Virus record (IMG/VR): IMGVR_UViG_3300035212_001167
Span: 1 to 64,000 of that record
From: a virus
Direction: 5' to 3' (one strand)
Length of the DNA: 64,000 bases
Below, piece by piece: positions 45,151 to 53,132 of the stretch (positions are counted from its first letter, which is position 1; every line of letters begins with the position of its first letter). Position numbers and translations under genes: made by a program. The notes under the pieces are model-generated. The model was given only the letters and a program-made list of their open reading frames with translations. It searched no databases and was not told where the DNA came from.

Positions 45151-45497
45151 CTATAACAGATAAAATGGTGAGGGATTTTTCCGAACTGTCTGGAGATAAA
45201 AATCCAATCCACTTAGATGATGAGTATTCCAAAAATAGTATATTTGGAAAAAGAATTGCACATGGAATGTTATTATCTTCCTTTTTTTCTAAGATAATTG
45301 CAACCTATTACCCTGGTGAAGGTTCAATATATTTAAAACAAGATTTAAATTTTAAAAACCCTTGTTACATTAATGATGAGATTGAAATTGTGATTGAGTT
45401 AGACAAAAAAGAAAATAATAAGTATTTTTTAAAAACAAAAATAATAAGAGACGATGTAGAAATTATTGATGGTAATGCGATAGTTTTAAAAAAATAA
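45129..45497 (+). CDS. MaoC-like (R)-hydratase
   Basis: This 122-residue hot-dog-fold protein carries the hydratase-2 signature FSELSGDKNPIHLDDEYSKN, with the catalytic Asp and His (DxNPxH), and FGKRIAHGMLLSSFFS, both typical of MaoC/(R)-specific enoyl-CoA hydratases. Length equals single-domain members such as PhaJ. The normal reaction adds water to trans-2-enoyl-CoA to give (R)-3-hydroxyacyl-CoA. Overlap with the acyltransferase gene suggests production or trimming of a 3-hydroxyacyl group for attachment to a sugar; this pairing is inference. A fatty-acid-type enzyme in a phage glycan operon is unusual. Confidence 0.82.
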   Translation: MRVSEKITITDKMVRDFSELSGDKNPIHLDDEYSKNSIFGKRIAHGMLLSSFFSKIIATYYPGEGSIYLKQDLNFKNPCYINDEIEIVIELDKKENNKYFLKTKIIRDDVEIIDGNAIVLKK

Positions 45498-45515
45498 AGT
45501 AAAAACTAAATAATC

Positions 45516-46226
45516 ATGAAACTATCAATTATAATATCAACATACCAAAGAACAGATAACTCAACACCTTTTTACTTAAAAAGAGCGTTAGATTGTGTTT
45601 TTAATCAAACTCATGAAGATTTTAAAGTTTACGTTATTGGAGACAAGTACGAAGATAATGAAGAGTTTATTAACATATGTAAAAGTTACGATAAAGATAA
45701 ACTCTATTTTGAAAACCTCCCGTTTGCTAAAGAAAGGGACCGTTATGGTAAAGGGTATGCTCTTTGGTCTTACGGTGGTGTTAACGCGGTTAACTACGGA
45801 ATTGATAAATCATTAGACGATGGAAACTATTATATTTGTCATTTGGACCATGACGACGTATGGGAACCAAATCATTTAGAAGTAATTAATAAATGTCTAT
45901 TAAATACAAACGCCGATTGGGTTTGTACTAAGTCAACTTACTTGTCACCAGAAAAAACTATGCCAAAAATAATTGGTATCGAAAATCATTATATTAATTT
46001 TCTACCAAGTTATGCGACATTAATCCATTCTTCAGTATGTATGAATTTTAATACAATACCATTTAAATATCGTGATTTATTTGATGAAACAGGGGTTGTT
46101 GGGTTACCCTCTGATGGTGAATTATGGAATAGATGTAGAGAACATATATTAAAAAATAACTTAAAAAGTTATTTAATTAACTCAATAACCTGTCACCATG
46201 ATGAAGAAGGATTTGAAAGAAATTGA
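45516..46226 (+). CDS. GT2-family glycosyltransferase
   Basis: This 236-residue protein is a single-domain GT-A enzyme. The start KLSIIISTYQRTDNS, a helix with FYLKRALDCVFNQTHEDFKVYVIGD, and the DxD-like YICHLDHDDVWEPNHLEVI are classic GT2 features. The C-terminal part has DGELWNRCREHILKN. It is the last of the sugar genes before phoH; a 59-base gap follows. No membrane segments are present. The donor sugar cannot be read from the sequence. Confidence 0.85.
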   Translation: MKLSIIISTYQRTDNSTPFYLKRALDCVFNQTHEDFKVYVIGDKYEDNEEFINICKSYDKDKLYFENLPFAKERDRYGKGYALWSYGGVNAVNYGIDKSLDDGNYYICHLDHDDVWEPNHLEVINKCLLNTNADWVCTKSTYLSPEKTMPKIIGIENHYINFLPSYATLIHSSVCMNFNTIPFKYRDLFDETGVVGLPSDGELWNRCREHILKNNLKSYLINSITCHHDEEGFERN

Positions 46227-46248
46227 TTTACATAAACAGTAACTAAAG

Positions 46249-46256
46249 TATATTTT
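46249..46256 (+). promoter_or_regulatory. Possible early/middle promoter box TATATTTT
   Basis: It lies 29 bases before the phoH start, in a gap with no late octamer. The same box occurs at 38741-38748 and 3030-3037, before other non-structural operons. Confidence 0.3.
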
Positions 46257-46285
46257 AAAAAACAATTAACATTTAAGTTTTTAAC

Positions 46286-47023
46286 ATGACAGAAAGAAAA
46301 AAAAGAAGTACAGTACCACCAAAACCAGTTGATGAGTACAAACCAAGACTAACAAAAAAAGAATTAATATCACAAATCATAAAGAAAAAATCTAAAGAGA
46401 AGTTTCTTTCGGAAAGTCAAAGAAAGTATTATGACATTTTAACTAATAGTCAAATTACCATTTGTTCAGGACCTGCAGGTGTTGGTAAAAGTTACATAGC
46501 GATGAAAGCGGCGGTAGATTTACTCGCAGACCCTACAACACCTTATGAAAAAATCATTATTGTAAGACCCGCAGTTGAGGCCGAAGAAAAATTAGGTTCA
46601 CTCCCTGGTAATGTTGAAGAGAAATTAGACCCTTACATTTTCCCATCGTATTATTTATTAAATAAGATTATTGGTAAAGAAGCGAGAGAAAAATTAAAAG
46701 AGATTGAAGCTATCGAAGTTTTTGCATTGGCCTACATGAGAGGTATGAACATCGACAATTCAATTCTACTATTCGAGGAGGCTCAGAACTCAACACCAAG
46801 TCAAATGAAATTATTATTAACAAGGATTGGGTTTAATTCTAAATTCTTCCTTTCAGGTGACTTAGAACAATTTGACCGACATAAAGATAAAACTCAGACA
46901 GGGTTGTGGGACGCACTACAAAAGTTTCAAAATATGGATGATATTGGAACATTCGAATTCAAACCTGAAGATGTGGTTAGAAACCCATTAATTAGTAAAA
47001 TCCTAAAAAGATACGAAAACTAA
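46286..47023 (+). CDS. phoH: PhoH-family ATPase
   Basis: This 245-residue protein has a P-loop GPAGVGKS (62-69), then IIIVRPAVEAEEKLGSLPGN, a Walker B-type SILLFEEAQN and the sensor-like GDLEQFDRHKD, all typical of PhoH. Family members are cytoplasmic ATPases related to RNA helicases; their phage role is not settled but they are very common in T4-like genomes. The N-terminal 45 residues are Lys-rich and may be an RNA-binding or flexible tail. A strong terminator follows directly, so the gene is mono-cistronic or ends its unit. Confidence 0.93.
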   Translation: MTERKKRSTVPPKPVDEYKPRLTKKELISQIIKKKSKEKFLSESQRKYYDILTNSQITICSGPAGVGKSYIAMKAAVDLLADPTTPYEKIIIVRPAVEAEEKLGSLPGNVEEKLDPYIFPSYYLLNKIIGKEAREKLKEIEAIEVFALAYMRGMNIDNSILLFEEAQNSTPSQMKLLLTRIGFNSKFFLSGDLEQFDRHKDKTQTGLWDALQKFQNMDDIGTFEFKPEDVVRNPLISKILKRYEN

Positions 47024-47033
47024 AATAATTACG

Positions 47034-47079
47034 AACCCAATAAGTATAAATTCAATTTAATTTACTTATTGGGTTTTTT
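47034..47079 (+). terminator. Intrinsic terminator of phoH
   Basis: A perfect 13-bp stem (AACCCAATAAGTA with TACTTATTGGGTT) is followed by T6. Confidence 0.92.
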
Positions 47080-47097
47080 ACATATTTTTTTACGTAT

Positions 47098-47694
47098 ATG
47101 AGAATAGGTATAGAAATTAATGGTGTTCTACGAAACACTTTAGACAAAATAGAACAAACTTATCAAAAATTCATGATTGATAAGACTGACGGTATTGAGG
47201 AAGAAAACACCTTCAATTACGAGATAACAACACCTGTTGATAGTCTTGATTTAAAAAAACATTTTAGTTTTGAAAATGATGAGGAGTTATACTCATTCTT
47301 GTATGAAGAATTTCCTATGGAAATTTTTGGACATGCTCAATCAGCAGAATACTCAACATTTAACGATTTAAATGAAATCTACTTAAAATTAAGAAATGAA
47401 CATGATTTAATTATTATTTCTGACGAAATTAATAAATCAAAACCCGCTTCATTATTTTTCTTATCTAAATTTGGATGCGAATTTGAAAAGGTAAAATTCT
47501 ATAGTAATTTAACAATTAACTCTATGTGGGATGAAATTGATGTTTTACTTACCGCAAATCCCGCACTATTATTAGACCATCCATCAGATAAAACATTAAT
47601 TAAATATGAAACAATTTATAACAATAATGTTGAATCGGAATACACAATAAACACAATCAAAGAATTGGAAGATAAATTAAAAATTATTTTATAA
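47098..47694 (+). CDS. HAD-like protein, degenerate nucleotidase
   Basis: This 198-residue protein has the outline of the phage 5'(3')-nucleotidase/HAD group: RIGIEINGVLRNT at the N-terminus, a cap region, LIIISDEINKSKPASLFFLSKFGC and a late DVLLTANPALLLDHP. The first motif, normally DxDG, reads EING, so the nucleophilic Asp is absent and the enzyme is probably not a standard phosphatase. It may bind a nucleotide or partner. It starts directly after the phoH terminator and overlaps the next gene by one base (TAATG). Confidence 0.55.
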   Translation: MRIGIEINGVLRNTLDKIEQTYQKFMIDKTDGIEEENTFNYEITTPVDSLDLKKHFSFENDEELYSFLYEEFPMEIFGHAQSAEYSTFNDLNEIYLKLRNEHDLIIISDEINKSKPASLFFLSKFGCEFEKVKFYSNLTINSMWDEIDVLLTANPALLLDHPSDKTLIKYETIYNNNVESEYTINTIKELEDKLKIIL

Positions 47695-47969
47695 TGTTAA
47701 AAATATTAGGAGAACATTACTATTTGGATTTAGATAAGATTGACGAATATATCCAAATAAAACAAGAGCCGTCATCTTCTTCGGGTGAAACCGATAGTAC
47801 ACAAATTAATATCGTAAAATACGAAACGATTAAACTCATGTTAGATGTTATTATGGATGATGGAGATGAAGTCGACGAAACTTTAGCAGGTAAAGGGTCA
47901 GAGATTACAATTCCATTTAAATTAGCCTTTAACACACTTTTAAATAAAAAATTACTAAATAAATACTAA
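47694..47969 (+). CDS. Unknown small acidic protein
   Basis: This 91-residue protein has an N-terminal strand-helix (LKILGEHYYLDLDKIDEYI), a Ser/Glu-rich middle, and a C-terminal helical part with IPFKLAFNTLLNKKLL. It is highly acidic around residues 58-66. No family is recognised. It is translationally coupled to the HAD-like protein upstream and lies 4 bases before a glycosyltransferase-like gene. Confidence 0.5.
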   Translation: MLKILGEHYYLDLDKIDEYIQIKQEPSSSSGETDSTQINIVKYETIKLMLDVIMDDGDEVDETLAGKGSEITIPFKLAFNTLLNKKLLNKY

Positions 47970-47973
47970 TACA

Positions 47974-49038
47974 ATGAATAAAGAACAAATTTCAAAATTA
48001 GAACAGTCAGTTCAAAACATGAAAGATAAGAAATCAAGAATCTATCTTTTAGTTCAGGATACTAAGGGTAATGCCAAAGCATCAATCGCCTACATTTATA
48101 ATTTAGGAATGGCATTATTAAACGAAGGATATAACCCAATCATTTTACATGAGAAACCTGATTATACAGGAGTATCAGGATGGTTAGGTGAATCATACAT
48201 GACATCATTACCTCATAAATCTATCGAAGGTCAAAACTTAGAGGTTTCACCTGAAGATTTTATTGTTATCCCTGAATTATACGGATTTGTAATGAGTCAA
48301 ATCGCTAAATTACCTTGTGGTAAAATTGTGTTATGTCAAGCTTATGACCACGTATTGGAAACATTACAACCAGGTCAATCTTGGTCACAATTAGGGTTTT
48401 ACAAATGTATTACTACATCAGAAACCCAAATGGAGTTTTTAGAAAACTTAATGAAAGGTATTTCTTATGATGTTTTAAAACCATTCATTTCGGAATCATT
48501 CACCAAACAAACATTACCACCAAAACCAATTGTTGCAGTCCATTCAAGAGACCAAAGAGATTCGGTTAATTTAATTAAATCTTTCTACATAAAATTCCCT
48601 CAATATAGATGGGTCACTTTTAGAGATATGAGAGGTTTATCCGAAGAAGAATTTTCTAAATCATTAAAAGAAAGTTTCTTATCTGTATGGATTGATGAAA
48701 CAAGTGCTTATGGTACATTCCCATTAGAATCAATGACTTGCGGGGTACCTGTTTTAGGTTTAACACCAAACTTACTACCATCTTGGATGTCAGAGGATAA
48801 TGGTATATGGATTAACAATAAAAATCAAATGGTTGATTTTGTTGCTGACTTCTTACAAAATTGGTTGGAGGACAATGTTAACCCTAATTTATATGAGGAA
48901 ATGATTAAAACAGTTGAGAATTTACCAACAAAAAAAGAATTCAATGAGGTTTCGGTAAAATTATTTACTGATTATATTAACACAAGATTTGCCTCATTTC
49001 AAGAACAATTAACTAAACTAGAAACTATCGAAGAGTAA
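47974..49038 (+). CDS. GT-B glycosyltransferase-like protein
   Basis: This 354-residue protein looks like a divergent GT4 enzyme. The N-terminal part has IAYIYNLGMALLNEGYNPII, a typical first helix-strand of GT-B folds. The second half has PIVAVHSRDQRDSVNLI and a donor-site-like WIDETSAYGTFPLESMTCGVPVLGL. Residues 1-20 form a short charged helix before the domain. It is followed 1 base later by a GT2-like gene, so a two-step sugar transfer is possible. The family is common as an uncharacterised glycosyltransferase in large T4-like genomes of aquatic origin. Confidence 0.65.
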   Translation: MNKEQISKLEQSVQNMKDKKSRIYLLVQDTKGNAKASIAYIYNLGMALLNEGYNPIILHEKPDYTGVSGWLGESYMTSLPHKSIEGQNLEVSPEDFIVIPELYGFVMSQIAKLPCGKIVLCQAYDHVLETLQPGQSWSQLGFYKCITTSETQMEFLENLMKGISYDVLKPFISESFTKQTLPPKPIVAVHSRDQRDSVNLIKSFYIKFPQYRWVTFRDMRGLSEEEFSKSLKESFLSVWIDETSAYGTFPLESMTCGVPVLGLTPNLLPSWMSEDNGIWINNKNQMVDFVADFLQNWLEDNVNPNLYEEMIKTVENLPTKKEFNEVSVKLFTDYINTRFASFQEQLTKLETIEE

Positions 49039-49039
49039 T

Positions 49040-49852
49040 ATGGAAAACACACAAAAATTTGACGTATCGGTTATTTTACCAATTAAGTCAGGAAAAGCAA
49101 ACGGATTTACTGAATATTTTGAAAAATGTATTGAGTCATTAAAAAATCAAAAAGTTGGTATCAATGAATTAATTATAGTTCACACTAACGAAACACATAT
49201 TGTAGATTACTTAAATCAATTTGATTTTGGTACTTTAAATGTAGTTAAAGTTGCGTGGACAAAAGACGCTAACTACGCATCACAAATAAATCATGGTGTG
49301 AGGTCGGCAAAATCTAAATGGGTTTCTCTATTTGAGTTTGACGATGAGTATTCAAGTATTTGGTTTAAAAACGTTGAGGTCTACGCTAACTCATATCCTG
49401 ATGTTGACGCATTCTTACCTATCGTTGTTGATACAGACCAAACAGGTAAATTTGCAGGATTTACAAATGAGGCAACATTCGCAGCAAACTTCACACCAGA
49501 AATGGGTATTTTAACTCATGAAACTTTATTAGAATATCAGAATTTTCAAACTTCAGGTATGGTTATTAAAACATCATCTTTTATTGATTTTGGTTTAATT
49601 AAACCATCATTCAAATTAACATTTGGATATGAATTTTTCTTAAGAATGACACATAACTCAGTTAAGATTATGTCAATACCTAAGATTGGGTATAAACATG
49701 TTAACTTGAGAGACGGGTCTATTTTTTGGAATTATAAAAATGGTGACGATAGATTAACGGAAGGTGAAGTAAGATTTTGGATTGACTCGGCCAAAAAAGA
49801 ATACTTTTTTATTAACGACAGGGCCATAAAGTATGAACCCCAAACAGTTTAA
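49040..49852 (+). CDS. GT2-like glycosyltransferase
   Basis: This 270-residue protein has a GT-A start (VSVILPIKSGKANGFTEYF, ECIESL-like helix CIESLKNQKVG) and an acidic site in SKWVSLFEFDDEYSSIWF, where DDE takes the place of the DxD. The tail (ISIPKIGYKHV, RLTEGEVRFWIDSAKKEYF) is unusual. It is the last glycosyltransferase of the region and overlaps the sigma-factor start by one base, tying sugar transfer to the late-gene switch in one transcript. Confidence 0.7.
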   Translation: MENTQKFDVSVILPIKSGKANGFTEYFEKCIESLKNQKVGINELIIVHTNETHIVDYLNQFDFGTLNVVKVAWTKDANYASQINHGVRSAKSKWVSLFEFDDEYSSIWFKNVEVYANSYPDVDAFLPIVVDTDQTGKFAGFTNEATFAANFTPEMGILTHETLLEYQNFQTSGMVIKTSSFIDFGLIKPSFKLTFGYEFFLRMTHNSVKIMSIPKIGYKHVNLRDGSIFWNYKNGDDRLTEGEVRFWIDSAKKEYFFINDRAIKYEPQTV

Positions 49853-50601
49853 TGACAGAAATTATTAATTTAACAGGAAACACCAATGTTGAGTTAAAAA
49901 AGAAAGGTAGAAAACCAACACAATTAAATTATTTTGATGTTCCCGAAGAGCAGGCCGTTGTTAGATTTTTAGAATCAACCTCCTACGAAGAACGAAATAA
50001 AATTTATAATGATTTTTTAAAAAAACCTTTAGATAAGATGATATCTTCGATAATTCGAAGATACAAATTATATAGAAAAGACATGGACTTTACGGAGATA
50101 CATGTAGACACTCACTCATTCTTAATGACAAAAATTGAAAAGTTTAAACCCTCTAGAGAGAAAAAAGCTTATTCATATTTTGGTACAATCTGTAAGAATT
50201 ATCTTATGGGTCAAATTATTAAGGACCAAAAAGAAACTAACCGAAAAATATCATATGAAGATATCTCAACGAGTATAGAAAATAACCCTAACTTTTCTTA
50301 CAGTATAGAAAAAGAAGGTATTGATTCAGAAAAAGTAATTAAAAACTTTTTACTTGAGTTAGATAATTTGCTAGAAAATGAGAGTTTATCGGAAAACGAA
50401 ATCAAACTAGGTCATGCGTTACATGACCTTTTTGAGAATTATGAATCTATTTTTATCGGTAACGATAATAATAAATTTAATAAAAATATTATACTACTCT
50501 CATTAAGGGAAATGACTAATTTGTCAACCAAAGAAATTAGGGGGTCAATGAAGAAATACAAAACAATGTATTATACTTTAGTGGAGAATATGGTTAAATA
50601 A
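49852..50601 (+). CDS. Late transcription sigma factor, T4 gp55-like
   Basis: This 249-residue protein resembles the reduced sigma70-family factors of T4-like phages. The core is IRRYKLYRKDMDFTEIHVDT, then KIEKFKPSREKKAYSYFG and TICKNYLMGQIIKDQKET, which match the region-2 pattern that binds core RNA polymerase and the -10 element (gp55 proteins have a similar KFDPSR...AYFT stretch). In T4 gp55, with gp33 and the sliding clamp, directs late transcription. Here the next gene carries the late octamer TATTTATT directly upstream. The C-terminal 100 residues are divergent, with REMTNLSTKEIRGSMKK resembling a helix-turn-helix end. Confidence 0.78.
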   Translation: MTEIINLTGNTNVELKKKGRKPTQLNYFDVPEEQAVVRFLESTSYEERNKIYNDFLKKPLDKMISSIIRRYKLYRKDMDFTEIHVDTHSFLMTKIEKFKPSREKKAYSYFGTICKNYLMGQIIKDQKETNRKISYEDISTSIENNPNFSYSIEKEGIDSEKVIKNFLLELDNLLENESLSENEIKLGHALHDLFENYESIFIGNDNNKFNKNIILLSLREMTNLSTKEIRGSMKKYKTMYYTLVENMVK

Positions 50602-50615
50602 AATTTTATAGTTAA

Positions 50616-50623
50616 TATTTATT
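50616..50623 (+). promoter_or_regulatory. Putative late promoter octamer TATTTATT, near-leaderless
   Basis: The sequence reads TATTTATT-GTA-ATG, the same spacing as at 2953-2960. It lies between the sigma-factor stop and the ATG at 50627. Confidence 0.62.
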
Positions 50624-50626
50624 GTA

Positions 50627-51004
50627 ATGGGAAGACCACAAAAAAAAGAAATTAATTTAACTAAAGAGTCGATGTTATCTTTGATGCAAGAAATCTATAA
50701 TGAACTTGTTGAACAAAGAAACACTGCGATTAGAATACAAAATAAAATGTTGACAATGATGAAAGAACCTGAAGATATGACTCTAATAGGTCCTGTTATT
50801 GAAAAGCAACAAAAAATCATTAACGATTGTGTTGAAAAGAAATTAACATTATCTAAACTGCAATCTACTATGTGGGAAAAATCTAATACCGCAGGAAGTG
50901 GTAGTTTCTCAATTACTGATTTAGGTGTGGATGATGATTTATTAGAAAATTTAATACTAAAAGACGCGTCTAAACCTGACGGGTCTTACAAAATGAAAAA
51001 CTAA
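50627..51004 (+). CDS. Unknown helical protein, probable structural or packaging component
   Basis: This 125-residue protein begins MGRPQKKEINLTKES and is mostly a long helix or coiled coil (residues 12-85: LSLMQEIYNELVEQRNTAI, then VIEKQQKIINDCVEKKLTL), ending in an acidic tail. Size and helical make-up recall small terminase subunits, but no signature supports that and it is only a possibility. It opens the late structural run after the sigma factor, with its own promoter octamer. Confidence 0.5.
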   Translation: MGRPQKKEINLTKESMLSLMQEIYNELVEQRNTAIRIQNKMLTMMKEPEDMTLIGPVIEKQQKIINDCVEKKLTLSKLQSTMWEKSNTAGSGSFSITDLGVDDDLLENLILKDASKPDGSYKMKN

Positions 51005-51009
51005 CTAAA

Positions 51010-52917
51010 ATGGCATCATTAGATTTAGGTCTTGATTATAAAGACGCACAAAAAAAGATTGCGGCGACCACCACATATAAGGATTTAAAAACTCAATATG
51101 ATGACACTTCTAAAAAAGCTGGAGAGTCTTTTGATACTGCCAAACAAAACGTTACTGAGTCTATAGATAAAGTCAAAGAACAGACTAAAAGATTTCAAAG
51201 GGAAATCAAAAATCAATTTGAACAATTACTAGATATTAATAATCTTACTGGTGGTAAGGGAGGTAGTTCAATTAGTTACGTTAAAAAAACATTAATTAGG
51301 GTTATTAAGAATATTGAACCTAAAATTATTGAGCTTCTTATGGAAGAAGCAATAAATGCGGTTGGTTGTGACCAACAACAAACATATGCGGCTCAGGTGG
51401 TGTATGTTAAAGTAAGTTCAATAGACTTGATTAACCTATTAAAAAAAGACCCGTCAAGTAAAGAAGGTAAAGTCTTATACGAAAGAAATCCTGTTAACGT
51501 ACAACTTTATCCATTCTCAATGAACAAAGAGTTGTATCAAAGAATTCAAAGTGGTCAACCTTACTCAACTGACAACGGTCAACAATATATTGGTCAATCA
51601 GGACAAGCGTTATTTGATATTCAATACGTTGACACAAATAACTTAGGAGAAACTGGTCCGTGGTTTAAGGTAACTCTACCTAATAGAGCAAACAATATTA
51701 ATAAAGTTGGTACTTTTTTAGCCGATTATTATAGAACAACTAAAGTTGTTGAGTTCACAAATATTATGGCAAATATTATGGAGTCATTAAGTGGAGCCAT
51801 ATCTATTAGTGCAAATGTTGGAGTAGCTCAAGCCGAAGACACTAATAAACTTATGTTAATCATCCAAAGGGTTTTAGGTTTATGTTTTGATAATAAAAAA
51901 GAAATCGATGTTAGTGGTATTGCAAAATTAGCCGAACTCGATGATATTGATGAGTCGTTTTTTGAATTCACAGATATTGATTTACGTAATATTGACCAAA
52001 GAGTAACTAACATTAAAAATGGTGTGATTGAATTTGAGGATTGTGGTAATGTTAAATTACCCGTTAATTATGATGACATTCTAAATGATTTAGGTACATT
52101 AAATTTTATTGAGGATAAGGATTTAGTCGATGCTGCTGACGCATTAACTCAAACATTAATTAACAATCCTGAATGGCAAGGTTTTGCTATTGAGGGGAAT
52201 ATTAAAGCCACGGTAGATTTAAACTTCCTTAAATTAATCGTTCAAGGAATTGCCGCGTCGTTACTATCTCCAAAAGTATTATTACCAATATTTGTAATGT
52301 TAAAATCATTAGGTCAAACATTTGTTGATGGTGTTAACTCATTCGTCGCTTTCATGAAAACATTTAAAAAGTTTTTTATAAACTTAATGTCAAAAATAGG
52401 AGCTTTATTTGTTAAGGAACTTTTTGAAATAATTAAAAAAGATATTTTAAATTTAATCCAATCAGTAATTCAAGATGTTGCTAGAGAAAAAATGGATAAA
52501 AGAATTATTATGATTTTAAAGTTAATCCAACTTATAATTGTTGTGGCTCAGTTTATATCGGATTGGCGTAAATGTAAGAGTGTTATTGATGAAATTCTAT
52601 CATTGTTAAAGATTGCGACTTCTGGATGGGGTGGTGAAATACCATTACCTCTATTATTTGCATCTCAATTTATGGATGGATATTCTGAATCTCGTGCGTT
52701 TATTGGAGCTATTGAGGAAATGCAAAAACTTGGTATCCCAACAGGTACAATGCCAGATGGAAGTCCTAATTTAGATGTTCTAAAAATGTTAGGGCAAATG
52801 AAATCTATGTCATCGGAAGAGGCTGAAAATGGTAAGGTACAAATTGCAATACCACCATTAACAATGACACCAGCAGGTCTGACAGTTCCTTCGAGTGCTT
52901 TCGGTAAAAAAATGTAA
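51010..52917 (+). CDS. Large structural protein with hydrophobic C-terminal half
   Basis: This 635-residue protein starts with a helical, Lys/Asp-rich region (residues 1-75) that is likely coiled coil. The middle (130-290) is beta-containing (YAAQVVYVKVSSIDL, GPWFKVTLPNR). Residues about 400-560 are strongly hydrophobic and helical (LIVQGIAASLLSPKVLLPIFVML, ILKLIQLIIVVAQF), unusual for a soluble virion protein. A Gly/Pro-rich end follows. It precedes the gp5-like baseplate gene, so it is likely part of the baseplate or tail tip; hydrophobic helices could enter the host membrane. No family is recognised. Confidence 0.55.
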   Translation: MASLDLGLDYKDAQKKIAATTTYKDLKTQYDDTSKKAGESFDTAKQNVTESIDKVKEQTKRFQREIKNQFEQLLDINNLTGGKGGSSISYVKKTLIRVIKNIEPKIIELLMEEAINAVGCDQQQTYAAQVVYVKVSSIDLINLLKKDPSSKEGKVLYERNPVNVQLYPFSMNKELYQRIQSGQPYSTDNGQQYIGQSGQALFDIQYVDTNNLGETGPWFKVTLPNRANNINKVGTFLADYYRTTKVVEFTNIMANIMESLSGAISISANVGVAQAEDTNKLMLIIQRVLGLCFDNKKEIDVSGIAKLAELDDIDESFFEFTDIDLRNIDQRVTNIKNGVIEFEDCGNVKLPVNYDDILNDLGTLNFIEDKDLVDAADALTQTLINNPEWQGFAIEGNIKATVDLNFLKLIVQGIAASLLSPKVLLPIFVMLKSLGQTFVDGVNSFVAFMKTFKKFFINLMSKIGALFVKELFEIIKKDILNLIQSVIQDVAREKMDKRIIMILKLIQLIIVVAQFISDWRKCKSVIDEILSLLKIATSGWGGEIPLPLLFASQFMDGYSESRAFIGAIEEMQKLGIPTGTMPDGSPNLDVLKMLGQMKSMSSEEAENGKVQIAIPPLTMTPAGLTVPSSAFGKKM

Positions 52918-52919
52918 TT

Positions 52920-53132
52920 ATGACAAAAAAAGAACAATCGGAAAAAGCCGTAAAAATAATAAAAGACTACAAATCACACTCAAATAAAGATTTGACTTTT
53001 GTTATGGATTTTATTCAGGAAGATTTTAAATTTACCAAAGATGCGGTCATTAAAATGACCGAACATTTAGATAAATTAGAATTAACTTACAATACTATTC
53101 TTAAAGAATATCAAAACAGAACTATTAAATAA
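52920..53132 (+). CDS. Unknown small helical protein
   Basis: This 70-residue protein is charged and helical ([39 protein letters not shown]). No family is recognised. It sits 2 bases after the large structural gene and overlaps the baseplate hub gene by one base (TAATG), so it is co-translated with them; a chaperone or small virion subunit is possible. Confidence 0.55.
   Translation: MTKKEQSEKAVKIIKDYKSHSNKDLTFVMDFIQEDFKFTKDAVIKMTEHLDKLELTYNTILKEYQNRTIK

Noticed and set aside
50627-51004. Small terminase subunit
   Set aside because: Only size and helical content agree; no signature and no large terminase gene in the window.
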